Shown: piece after piece, positions 16,446 through 23,898 of the stretch
Position numbering within the stretch: the first letter of the stretch is position 1
How the letters are laid out: every line of letters starts with the position of its first letter
From: Micromonospora wenchangensis
GTDB lineage: Bacteria > Actinomycetota > Actinomycetes > Mycobacteriales > Micromonosporaceae
NCBI RefSeq assembly: GCF_002210435.1
Contig: NZ_MZMV01000012.1
Span: 62,001 to 126,000, forward strand
Length of the DNA stretch: 64,000 bases
Direction of reading: 5' to 3'
The notes under the pieces: model-generated
The model's database searches: none
What the model was told of the DNA's origin: nothing
What the model saw: only the letters and a program-made list of their open reading frames with translations
Position numbers and translations under genes: made by a program

Positions 16446-17582
16446 TCAGGCCGCCGGTTTGAGCACCACCTTCGAGTAGCCCGCCTCGCGGCGGTCGAAA
16501 CGCTGGTACGCGTCCGGTGCCGCGTCCAACGGCAACTCCTTGCTCACCACGAAGCTCGGCGTGGCCCGCCCCGCCATGATCAGGTTTCGCAGGTACTCGT
16601 TGTAGGTCTTCACGTTGGCCTGCCCGGTGCCCATCCGCAGGCCCTTCTCGAACAGCTTGCCCACCTTGAACAGCAGCTCACCCCTGCCGGAGTGCTCGTC
16701 CGGCGCACCCGGGTCGTTGGCCAGGTAGAGGCCGACCACGCCGATCGCACCGGTCGCCCGGACCACCTCGACCAGGCTGTTCAGCACCGCCGCCGGCTGC
16801 TCCGCGCCACCGGCCCCGGTGGCCTGGTAGCCGACCGCGTCCACCCCGTGGTCGGTGCCCACCCCGTCGGTCCGGTCGAGGATCTGGGCGACCGGGTCGC
16901 CGGCCGAGAAGTCGATCGGGGTCGCCCCGATCGACTCGGCCAGCCGCAGCCGGTCCGGCACCCGGTCCACCAGGAACACCTCGGCGGCACCCATCAGGAT
17001 CGCCGAGTACGCCGCCATCAGCCCGACCGGCCCGCCACCCATCACGGTGATGTTCTCGCCCGGCCGTAGCCCGGTCATCGCCACCCCGTGGTAGCCGGTG
17101 GGGAAGATGTCGGCGAGCATCGCGTAGTCGTTCTCGTGCTCGGTGCCGGGCGGCAGCTTCAGGCAGTTGAAGTCGGCGAACGGCACCCGCAGGTACTCCG
17201 CCTGCCCACCCCGGTACGGCCCCATCGCCACGTAGCCGTACGCACCACCGGCGAAGCCGGGGTTGACGGTGAGGCAGAAGCCGGTCTTCTGCTCCCGGCA
17301 GTTGCGGCAGTACCCGCACGCCACGTTGAACGGCATCGACACCCGGTCGCCGACCCTGATCCCGCGTACCCCGGTGCCGGCCTCGACCACCGTGCCCATG
17401 TTCTCGTGGCCGAAGACGATGCCCGGCTCGGCGAGCGTGCGCCCCTCGTACATGTGCAGGTCCGAGCCACAGATCGCGGTCGTGGTGATCTGCACGACGA
17501 CGTCGTCGGGGTGCTCGATGCGCGGGTCCTCGACCTGCTCGACCGTCACCTCGTGCGGCCCCTGGTAAACCACAGCTCTCAT
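16446..17582 (-). CDS. Zinc-dependent dehydrogenase, glutathione-independent formaldehyde dehydrogenase-like
   Basis: 378 aa from ATG at 17580-17582. Catalytic zinc ligands are Cys38 (AICGSDLHMYEGR) and His59-Glu60 (FGHENMG). The structural zinc site has four Cys in NVACGYCRNCREQKTGFC. The long insertion with GGAYGYVAMGPYRGGQAEYLRVPFADFN and the ITVMGGGPVGLMAAYSA Rossmann motif match the formaldehyde-dismutase/glutathione-independent FDH group. These enzymes keep NAD tightly bound and oxidise aldehydes. It leads a two-gene operon with the quinone reductase, suggesting aldehyde or carbonyl detoxification. Confidence 0.9.
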   Translation of the reverse strand: MRAVVYQGPHEVTVEQVEDPRIEHPDDVVVQITTTAICGSDLHMYEGRTLAEPGIVFGHENMGTVVEAGTGVRGIRVGDRVSMPFNVACGYCRNCREQKTGFCLTVNPGFAGGAYGYVAMGPYRGGQAEYLRVPFADFNCLKLPPGTEHENDYAMLADIFPTGYHGVAMTGLRPGENITVMGGGPVGLMAAYSAILMGAAEVFLVDRVPDRLRLAESIGATPIDFSAGDPVAQILDRTDGVGTDHGVDAVGYQATGAGGAEQPAAVLNSLVEVVRATGAIGVVGLYLANDPGAPDEHSGRGELLFKVGKLFEKGLRMGTGQANVKTYNEYLRNLIMAGRATPSFVVSKELPLDAAPDAYQRFDRREAGYSKVVLKPAA

Positions 17583-17623
17583 GGGTCCGACGCTAGGCGG
17601 CCCGGCCGGGTCGCGGAGGCGGT

Positions 17624-18280
17624 TCAGCCGAGCCGGTCGACCACCTCAGGGGTGAGGTCGTGCACCGAGGAGAGCACCGTCGCGGCCAGGTCCGCCGCGT
17701 CCGGGTCCAGCGGGTACAACCCGTGCGGCACCGCGATCACCCGCATCCCGGCGGCGGCGGCCGAGCGGACCCCGTTGGAGGAGTCCTCCACGGCGGCACA
17801 CCGGGCCGGGTCGACCCCGAGCCGCTCGGCGACGGCCAGGTAGACGTCGGGCGCGGGCTTGCCCCGGGCGGTCCGCTCGGTCGACAGGGTCACCCGGAAC
17901 TCGGCGGTGAGGTCCGCGGCGGTCAGCGCCGCCGCGATCAGCCGGGTCGGCGAGGAACTGGCCAGCCCCAGCGGCCAGCGCGCGGCCAGCCGGCGCACCA
18001 CCAGGTCGGCGTCGTCGATCAGCGGTACGCGCACCGCGTACCGCCGGGCCATCTCCTCGACCACGTCCACGGCGACCTGCTCGGCGCTGCGGTCGACGCC
18101 CAGCTCACCGCTGAGGTACTCGGCCCATTCGCCGGTGCTCATCCCCATCAGCCGGCGCTGGGTGTCGGGCTGCCAGGTGCCGCCCCGCGCCGCCACGTAC
18201 GCCCGGCGCACCTCCTCCCAGACCGGCTCCGAGTCCACGATCACGCCGTCCAGGTCGAACACCACCGCATCCACCGTCAC
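17624..18280 (-). CDS. HAD superfamily hydrolase, subfamily IA
   Basis: 218 aa from GTG at 18278-18280. Motif I is VFDLDGVIVDSEP, motif II is LASSSPT, the conserved Lys is in RGKPAPDVYL, and motif IV is VEDSSNGV. It resembles beta-phosphoglucomutase and sugar-phosphatase proteins. Only about 40 nt separate its stop from the formaldehyde dehydrogenase start; both are on the minus strand, so co-transcription is possible. Confidence 0.88.
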   Translation of the reverse strand: MTVDAVVFDLDGVIVDSEPVWEEVRRAYVAARGGTWQPDTQRRLMGMSTGEWAEYLSGELGVDRSAEQVAVDVVEEMARRYAVRVPLIDDADLVVRRLAARWPLGLASSSPTRLIAAALTAADLTAEFRVTLSTERTARGKPAPDVYLAVAERLGVDPARCAAVEDSSNGVRSAAAAGMRVIAVPHGLYPLDPDAADLAATVLSSVHDLTPEVVDRLG

Positions 18281-18332
18281 CCCGCCATCCTCCCCGACCC
18301 CGCCCGGCGGTCGGGTGGTGGCCCCGGCGGGA

Positions 18333-18524
18333 TCAGTCCTCGTCGGCGGGACTGGGGCGGTTCGTGGCGATCCACGCCCGGACGGCCTTGCCCTCCCAGA
18401 CGCGCCCCATCTTCAGGGTGACCAGGGGATCGGGGAAGCCCTTGCGGCCCACGATGATCGTGGCGCGCTGCTTGCTGATCCCGCCAAGCAGGTCGCGGAT
18501 CTCATCCAGCCCGAGCAACTCCAC
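18333..18524 (-). CDS. Small helix-turn-helix protein, excisionase/AlpA-like
   Basis: 63 aa from GTG at 18522-18524. The N-terminal half (LLGLDEIRDLLGG-ISKQRATIIVG) reads as a MerR/excisionase-type winged helix that recognises DNA, followed by a Val-Trp-Glu-Gly-Lys-Ala-Val wing. Such proteins regulate small mobile or accessory loci. It diverges from two small accessory genes over a 101-nt region holding a dyad at 18573-18594, the likely operator. Confidence 0.7.
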   Translation of the reverse strand: MELLGLDEIRDLLGGISKQRATIIVGRKGFPDPLVTLKMGRVWEGKAVRAWIATNRPSPADED

Positions 18525-18572
18525 GACCTGACGCTATGGTCTGGCGGACTTGCATTAGGGGGTAGCGGGCAA

Positions 18573-18594
18573 GGCAATCCCCTTGGGGGTTGCC
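18573..18594. promoter_or_regulatory. Dyad in the divergent promoter region of the small-gene cassette
   Basis: GGCAATCCCC (18573-18582) faces GGGGGTTGCC (18585-18594) with one mismatch and a 2-nt centre. It sits between the divergent HTH gene and the 93-aa gene, a natural place for an operator. TATGTA at 18595-18600 could serve as a -10 box for the plus-strand genes. Confidence 0.45.
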
Positions 18595-18625
18595 TATGTA
18601 CAACTCCGTGTGATGTGGTGGACCG

Positions 18626-18907
18626 ATGACGAGCCACGGACCTGTTCTGCCTGTCTGGATGTGTGCCGGCTGTAATTCGCCCTGGCCGTGTCCCACCCGC
18701 CGCCGGGAACTGCTCGCGGAGTACGACCGCGCTCCTGCGTCCCTCGCCCTCTACATGGGCGCGCATCTGGTGTCCGCCACACACGACATGGGCTGGGCTC
18801 CGGCCGGCGCTCTCCACCGCAGATTCCTCGGTTGGCTGCCCAGGACCAACCAGTCGAACCGCCGATTGGTGATCAACCGAAGGCGATGGCCGGGTGGTGG
18901 GTCGTGA
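18626..18907 (+). CDS. Conserved actinomycete accessory protein (93 aa), function unknown
   Basis: 93 aa from ATG 18626. The N-terminus has a CxxC-type pair (MCAGCNSPWPC) that could bind a metal, then RRRELLAEYDRAPASLALYMG and a C-terminal RRFLGWLP segment. I recognise the general type: short proteins of Micromonospora and Streptomyces with this Cys motif, usually followed by a roughly 90-aa partner as here. Some databases call them flavin reductase, but no such domain is visible. The basic C-terminus may be slightly longer than in relatives. Confidence 0.68.
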   Translation: MTSHGPVLPVWMCAGCNSPWPCPTRRRELLAEYDRAPASLALYMGAHLVSATHDMGWAPAGALHRRFLGWLPRTNQSNRRLVINRRRWPGGGS

Positions 18908-18947
18908 TCAGACCCGACGTGCTGAGGCGGCGGGTGAGGGACCTGCG

Positions 18948-19232
18948 ATGACCACACTCCGCGCGGGTGACCTGATCCAGGTGGGCCGGGCTGCCAGCGT
19001 GCAGTTCGTCAAGCCCATCCGGTGCCGGGTCATCCGGGTGCTGGACTGGATCACCTACGACGGGTGGTGCTGGCTCGACGTCTACCAACTGGACGACAGG
19101 GGCGACGCGGTGGCCCGACGGTCGATCTTCGTGCAGCCGGCGGGTCTGGTCGTCCACCGCCGGACCGTCCCCGTTCCGGTCGGGCAGCAGCGGCGGTCCG
19201 GCTCGACCGTGCGGCCCCGAACTCAGCGGTAG
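18948..19232 (+). CDS. Conserved actinomycete accessory protein (94 aa), partner of the preceding gene
   Basis: 94 aa from ATG 18948, with a GTGAGGGA ribosome binding site; an upstream in-frame ATG at 18894 would overlap the previous gene and is less likely. It looks like a compact beta-rich domain (RVIRVLDWITYDGWCWLDVYQLDDRGDAVARRSIFVQ) with many aromatic residues. Its function is unknown. It follows the 93-aa Cys-motif protein after 40 nt, an arrangement I believe is recurrent in this family. Its last 10 nt overlap the convergent ABC gene. Confidence 0.7.
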   Translation: MTTLRAGDLIQVGRAASVQFVKPIRCRVIRVLDWITYDGWCWLDVYQLDDRGDAVARRSIFVQPAGLVVHRRTVPVPVGQQRRSGSTVRPRTQR

Positions 19233-21010
19233 GCCGCGGCCTGGGTGCCGTAGAGGGTGGCGTAGACGCCGCCGAGGCGGATCAGCTCGTCGTGGGTGCC
19301 CACCTCGCGTACCCCGCCGTCGCCGATCACGATGATCAGGTCGGCGGTGCGGACCGTCGAGAAGCGGTGCGAAACGAACACCGTCACCCCGCCGCTGTCG
19401 GCGGCGACCCGGGCCGCCCCGTCGGCGTACCTGGCGAACAACCGGTGCTCGGCCTCGGCGTCCAGCGCCGACGCCGGCTCGTCCAGCACCATCAGCAGCG
19501 GGGCGTCGCGCATCATCGCCCGGCCGAGCGCCAACTGCTGCCACTGCCCGCCGGAGGCGTCCACCCCGCCGTCGGCGTGACTGCGCCCCAGCCGGGTGTC
19601 CAGCCCGTACGGCAGCTTGTCGGCGACCTCGCTGTGCGCGCGGGCCAGGCCGGTGCGGACCGCGTCGTCGTCGGTGGCCCGGGGCAGGTCCCCGATGCCG
19701 ACCGCCAGCCGGGCGGTCAGCTCCGGCCGCGCGTAGTCCTGGAACGCGGCGGTGGTCCGCGCCCGCCAGGCGGCCAGGTCCAGGTGCCGCAGGTCGACCC
19801 CGTCGACCAGGATCGCGCCCCGGTCGGGCTCGTAGAACCGGTTGAGCAGCTTGACCAGCGTGGTCTTGCCCGCGCCGTTCTCGCCCACGACCGCCACGGT
19901 GCTGCCGGCGGGCAGCAGCAGGTCGACGTCGCGCAGCACCGGTTCCGCCGCGCCCGGGTAGGTGAAGGTGACCTGCCGCAACCGGATGCCCTCCAGCAGG
20001 CGCGCGGGCGGGAGCAGCGGCGTGGCGGGCGCGTCGGGCGCGACGACCGGCTGCGGCACCAGCTCACGCACCTCGTCCAGGCGTTGCAGGGACCGGCCGC
20101 TGCGCGCCAACTGCTGGGTGATCGTCACGGCGGCGGCGACCTGGTGGTTGAGCTGCGAGGCGAGCATGATCGCCAACACCACGTCGCCGACGTCCGCCCG
20201 ACCGCGTACGGCGTCGCGGACGACCAGGACCAGGGCGGCGACGTAGCCGAGGGCGAACACGGCCTGCCCGGCGGCGCGCCACAGGCCGGCGGCCAGCTCA
20301 CCGCGCCACAGCCGGGCGGTGGCGCGCTGCCAGTGCGTGGCGTAGCGCTGCTGGAGATGCCCCACCAGGCCCAGCAGGCGCAGCTCCTTGGCCGAGGCCG
20401 CGGTGGTGGTCAGCTCGAACAGGTGCCGGGCCTGCCGGGTGTCGACGACGCTGTCCGCACGGGCCCGGTCGGCGGCGGCCTCGGCCCGGCGACCGGCCAG
20501 CACCGGCAGCGCGGCCAGCAGCGGCAGCAGCACCAGCGCCGGATGGGTCAGGGTGAGTAGCACGGTGGTCAGCAGCAGGCCGACCGCCAGCGACCCGCCG
20601 GTCAGCAGCGCCTGGAGGCCCTCGCCGATGCGTTGCAGCTCGTCCTGGGCCAACGCCATCCGGTCGGCGTGCTCGGGCCGCTCGTGGTGGTCCAGGTACG
20701 GGGTGCCGTTGCTGATCTCGATGAGCTGCTCGTCGGTGCTGAGCACGTTCAGCTCGGACACCTCGAAGTACCCGATGTGGGCGAAGTGCGCGCAGGTCAG
20801 CGCCGCGATCGCGGCCACCGCGACGGCCAGCCCCGCCCAGGCCGCCGCCCCGGCCCGGCCGGCCGCCGCCGCGTTGGTGAGGTGCTTGAGCGCCACCGCG
20901 CTCGCCGGCACCGCCACCGCGTTGCCCACCATCAACGCCAGCGCCACGGCCATCTTGCGCCGGTCCTGCCGCCACGACAGCCGCAGCAGCCCGGTGATCG
21001 CCCGCAGCAT
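19223..21010 (-). CDS. ABC transporter, fused permease/ATPase (exporter half 2)
   Basis: 595 aa from ATG at 21008-21010. An N-terminal six-span exporter domain runs to about residue 330. The ATPase domain has Walker A VVGENGAGKTTLVK, signature DASGGQWQQLALGRAMM, Walker B LLMVLDEPASALD and H-loop FVSHRFSTV. The signature motif begins ASGGQ instead of LSGGQ, a mild degeneration sometimes seen in one subunit of a heterodimer. It starts 3 nt after the stop of the other ABC half, so the two probably form a heterodimer exporting the product of the upstream synthetase. The last gene of the operon. Confidence 0.9.
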   Translation of the reverse strand: MLRAITGLLRLSWRQDRRKMAVALALMVGNAVAVPASAVALKHLTNAAAAGRAGAAAWAGLAVAVAAIAALTCAHFAHIGYFEVSELNVLSTDEQLIEISNGTPYLDHHERPEHADRMALAQDELQRIGEGLQALLTGGSLAVGLLLTTVLLTLTHPALVLLPLLAALPVLAGRRAEAAADRARADSVVDTRQARHLFELTTTAASAKELRLLGLVGHLQQRYATHWQRATARLWRGELAAGLWRAAGQAVFALGYVAALVLVVRDAVRGRADVGDVVLAIMLASQLNHQVAAAVTITQQLARSGRSLQRLDEVRELVPQPVVAPDAPATPLLPPARLLEGIRLRQVTFTYPGAAEPVLRDVDLLLPAGSTVAVVGENGAGKTTLVKLLNRFYEPDRGAILVDGVDLRHLDLAAWRARTTAAFQDYARPELTARLAVGIGDLPRATDDDAVRTGLARAHSEVADKLPYGLDTRLGRSHADGGVDASGGQWQQLALGRAMMRDAPLLMVLDEPASALDAEAEHRLFARYADGAARVAADSGGVTVFVSHRFSTVRTADLIIVIGDGGVREVGTHDELIRLGGVYATLYGTQAAAYR

Positions 21011-21013
21011 CGC

Positions 21014-22918
21014 TCAGCCCACCCGCTGCGCCAGCGGACCGGCGCCCTCGTCGGTCCCCCGGTCGGCCCCGTCCTCGGCGAACCGCTCCGCCTGGAGGGT
21101 GAACATCGCCGCGTACCGGCCGCCCGCCGCCATCAGCTCGTCGTGGCTGCCCTGCTCGACGACCCGCCCCCCGTCGAGCAGGACGATCCGGTCGGCCAGC
21201 CGGACGCTGGACAACCGGTGCGAGATGAGCACCGTCGTGCGGCCCCGGGTCAGCTCGGCGAACCGGGCGAAGAACTCGGCCTCGGCCCGCACGTCCAGCG
21301 CCGCCGTGGGCTCGTCCAACACCAGCACGGTGCTCCCGTGGTAGAGCGCGAACAGGGCACGGGCGATGGCGATGCGCTGCCACTGCCCACCGGACAGGTC
21401 GACCCCGCCGTCGTACGCTCGCGACAGCAGCGTGTCCAAGCCGTCCGGCAGCGCGTCGAGGGTGTCGAGCAGCCCCGCCGCCTCCGCCGCGCGGCGGATC
21501 CCGGCCCGGTCGTCGAGATGCTCCACCGCGCCGAACCCGATGTTGGCCGCCACCGACAGCTCGTAACGGACGAAGTCCTGGAACACCACGGCGATCCGCC
21601 GCTGCCAGTCCCGGGCCGGCAGATCGGCGAGGTCGACGCCGTCGGCGCGCACCGCACCGGCATCCGGCGAGTAGAGCCGGGCCAGCAGTTTCACCAGGGT
21701 CGTCTTGCCCGCGCCGTTCACCCCGACCAGGGCCGTGCAGCGTCCGGCGGGGATGTGCAGGTCCAAGCCGTCGACCACCGGCGCGGTCGCGCCCGGGTAG
21801 CCGAAGCGCACCCCGGTGAAGTCGATGGCCGGGGCGGCGGTGGCGGGCGGCCCGGCGCGGCCCCGGTCGGCGGGTTCCGGATAGCGGGCCATAGCCTGCT
21901 CGAACGCGGTGATGGCGGTCTCGGCGTTCATGCCGTACTGGGTCTGGGTGTCGGAGTCCGGGTAGAACTCGCCCAGCCGGATCAGGGCCAGCACCGCCTG
22001 CAACACCAGCGCCAGCGCGGCCAGGTCGTACGCCCCGTCGGCGGCGCGGACCCCGGCCAGCGCCAGCACGGCCGCGACGCCGACCAACCCCACCGCCGTG
22101 TACACCAGGTAGGGCCGCAGGTAGATCCGGCGGCGCTCGGCCCACACGGGGGCCAGGGCCCGGCGGTAGACCTGCCGGTAGCGCTCGGTCAGCCAGCCGG
22201 TGAGCCCGAAGACCCGCAGCTCCTTGGCGGCGGCCGGGCCCATCGCCAGCCCCCGCAGGTAACGGCTCTCCCGGCGTAGGGCCGCCACGTCGCGGATGAC
22301 CCGGGCGTAGCGGCGCAACCCGCCACGCTGGCCGTGCCGGAACAGCAGCACCACCGCCAGCATGACCGCCGCCGCCCACGGCCCCAGCACCACCGCCACC
22401 ACCACCGTGAACCCGGCGACCTGGGTGTACGGCCCGACGAGGGCGATCAGCCCGGCGTACGCCGCGCCCGGGGTGCGGAACGCGAACCGCAGCTCGTGCC
22501 CGGCCTCGCCCAGCTCGTCCAGCACCGCCGGGTCCTCCAGCGGGGTGATCTCCCGGGTCGACAGCGACGCCTGGATGAGCCGCCGGTACATGTGCCCGTC
22601 GACGCGGCGGCTGAGCTGCTCGGCGACGGCCTTCTGCGCCGCCTCCGCGAGTTGCGCCGCGATCAGCGCCGCCCCGGCGACGGCCAGCGGCCACCACACC
22701 CCGGCCGGTCGGGCGGTGCCGTGCAGCACCGGGCCGATCCGGCCGACGGTGGTGCTGACGGCGATCGCGAAGACCACCGGCAGCACCCCCCGGGACACGC
22801 TGAGTGCCAGCGCGACGGCACTCCAACCGGCTCCGGCGGCGGGCCACTGCCGGGCGATGCGCAGCCGGGCGGCGGCGGCCTCACGCCACTGCCCGAGGCC
22901 GGAGGGGGAGGCGGTCAT
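21014..22918 (-). CDS. ABC transporter, fused permease/ATPase (exporter half 1)
   Basis: 634 aa from ATG at 22916-22918. A transmembrane domain with about six spans (residues 30-340) is followed by an ATPase domain: Walker A LVGVNGAGKTTLVK, canonical signature VDLSGGQWQRIAIARAL, Walker B VLVLDEPTAALD and H-loop LISHRLSSV. It lies 5 nt after the sulfotransferase-like gene and 3 nt before the second ABC half, so it is part of the synthetase operon. It probably exports a peptide or conjugate across the cytoplasmic membrane (inference from context). Confidence 0.9.
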   Translation of the reverse strand: MTASPSGLGQWREAAAARLRIARQWPAAGAGWSAVALALSVSRGVLPVVFAIAVSTTVGRIGPVLHGTARPAGVWWPLAVAGAALIAAQLAEAAQKAVAEQLSRRVDGHMYRRLIQASLSTREITPLEDPAVLDELGEAGHELRFAFRTPGAAYAGLIALVGPYTQVAGFTVVVAVVLGPWAAAVMLAVVLLFRHGQRGGLRRYARVIRDVAALRRESRYLRGLAMGPAAAKELRVFGLTGWLTERYRQVYRRALAPVWAERRRIYLRPYLVYTAVGLVGVAAVLALAGVRAADGAYDLAALALVLQAVLALIRLGEFYPDSDTQTQYGMNAETAITAFEQAMARYPEPADRGRAGPPATAAPAIDFTGVRFGYPGATAPVVDGLDLHIPAGRCTALVGVNGAGKTTLVKLLARLYSPDAGAVRADGVDLADLPARDWQRRIAVVFQDFVRYELSVAANIGFGAVEHLDDRAGIRRAAEAAGLLDTLDALPDGLDTLLSRAYDGGVDLSGGQWQRIAIARALFALYHGSTVLVLDEPTAALDVRAEAEFFARFAELTRGRTTVLISHRLSSVRLADRIVLLDGGRVVEQGSHDELMAAGGRYAAMFTLQAERFAEDGADRGTDEGAGPLAQRVG

Positions 22919-22923
22919 CGCGG

Positions 22924-23898
22924 TCAGCCGAAGATCTCGTCCCGCAGGGGCGCGGGCAGGTCCAGCTCCTGCGCGCAGGACCGCACCGACACCTGGTAGG
23001 ACTCCACCACCTCGGGGCTGTCGGCCACGGCCAGCTCCGCGTCGGTCAGCACCGTCACCGACCGGGGCCGGAAGCGGTACTCGTCGGCGTTGCCGTGCAG
23101 ACCGGGTACGACGTAGGGCTCCGGCTCCACCGGGTTGTGGATCTTCGACTGGTCGGAGTTGAGGTCGCCGGCCGCACCCCACCCGGTGAGCATCTCCGGC
23201 CGGTACAGGTGGCCGATGCCGAGGCGGTCGAACAACCGGGACACCGTCTCCTGTGGGGCGCGACTGCACTCGTACGGGAAGTGCGTCACCGCCAGCCCCT
23301 CGGCGGCGGCCCAGGCGCGCATCCGCGCGTAGTTGAGCGTGCTGAGCACGAAGTTCTCCACCACCCGCTGCCGCCCGATCTTGCCCTCCCACTTGGCCAT
23401 CCACGAGTCGAGCGAGGCACGCGGCTGCCGGTCCAGCACCAGCAGGCGCAGCCGGTCGACCGGCCAGCCGGCCTCGACCAGGCAGCGGGCCGGGTTGAAC
23501 AGCGCCTCGAACGGCACGTAAGGCCCGGCCATCTCCTTGGCGAACAACACCGGCTCGCCGTCGGGCAGCTTCCACGGCGAACCCTCGCCACCGGTCAGCG
23601 CGAACCGGCCGATGGTCTTGACCGGCTGGTAGTAGGCCGCCGCCCGCGCCATGCCGAACAGGTTGGTCACGGCGGTCGAGCCGACCCGGCAGCGTCCCCA
23701 GCCGAGCACCAGCAGCGGGTAGTCGGCCGGGCCCCTGCCGGCGAACCCGTCGCGCAGGGTACCCACGATCTGGGCGGTGACCTCGTCGACGGTGGTGGTG
23801 ACGACCTGGTAGCGGCCGTCGGGCGGGAGCGCGACGCTGGTGAGCGCGTCGTCGTCGGCGGCGGCCAGCCGGTGCAGCAGCGGATAGGGGTCGGTCAT
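22924..23898 (-). CDS. Sulfotransferase-like P-loop protein
   Basis: 324 aa from ATG at 23896-23898; that ATG overlaps the synthetase stop (ATGA). A P-loop-like segment, [20 protein letters not shown] (about residues 64-83), corresponds to the PAPS 5'-phosphosulfate loop of sulfotransferases. Downstream, [14 protein letters not shown] and an [12 protein letters not shown] segment fit the helical 3'-phosphate region and C-terminal half of the fold. It may transfer sulfate onto the product or carrier-bound intermediate of the neighbouring synthetase. It is divergent from well-known sulfotransferases, so the substrate and even the reaction remain open. Confidence 0.6.
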   Translation of the reverse strand: MTDPYPLLHRLAAADDDALTSVALPPDGRYQVVTTTVDEVTAQIVGTLRDGFAGRGPADYPLLVLGWGRCRVGSTAVTNLFGMARAAAYYQPVKTIGRFALTGGEGSPWKLPDGEPVLFAKEMAGPYVPFEALFNPARCLVEAGWPVDRLRLLVLDRQPRASLDSWMAKWEGKIGRQRVVENFVLSTLNYARMRAWAAAEGLAVTHFPYECSRAPQETVSRLFDRLGIGHLYRPEMLTGWGAAGDLNSDQSKIHNPVEPEPYVVPGLHGNADEYRFRPRSVTVLTDAELAVADSPEVVESYQVSVRSCAQELDLPAPLRDEIFG

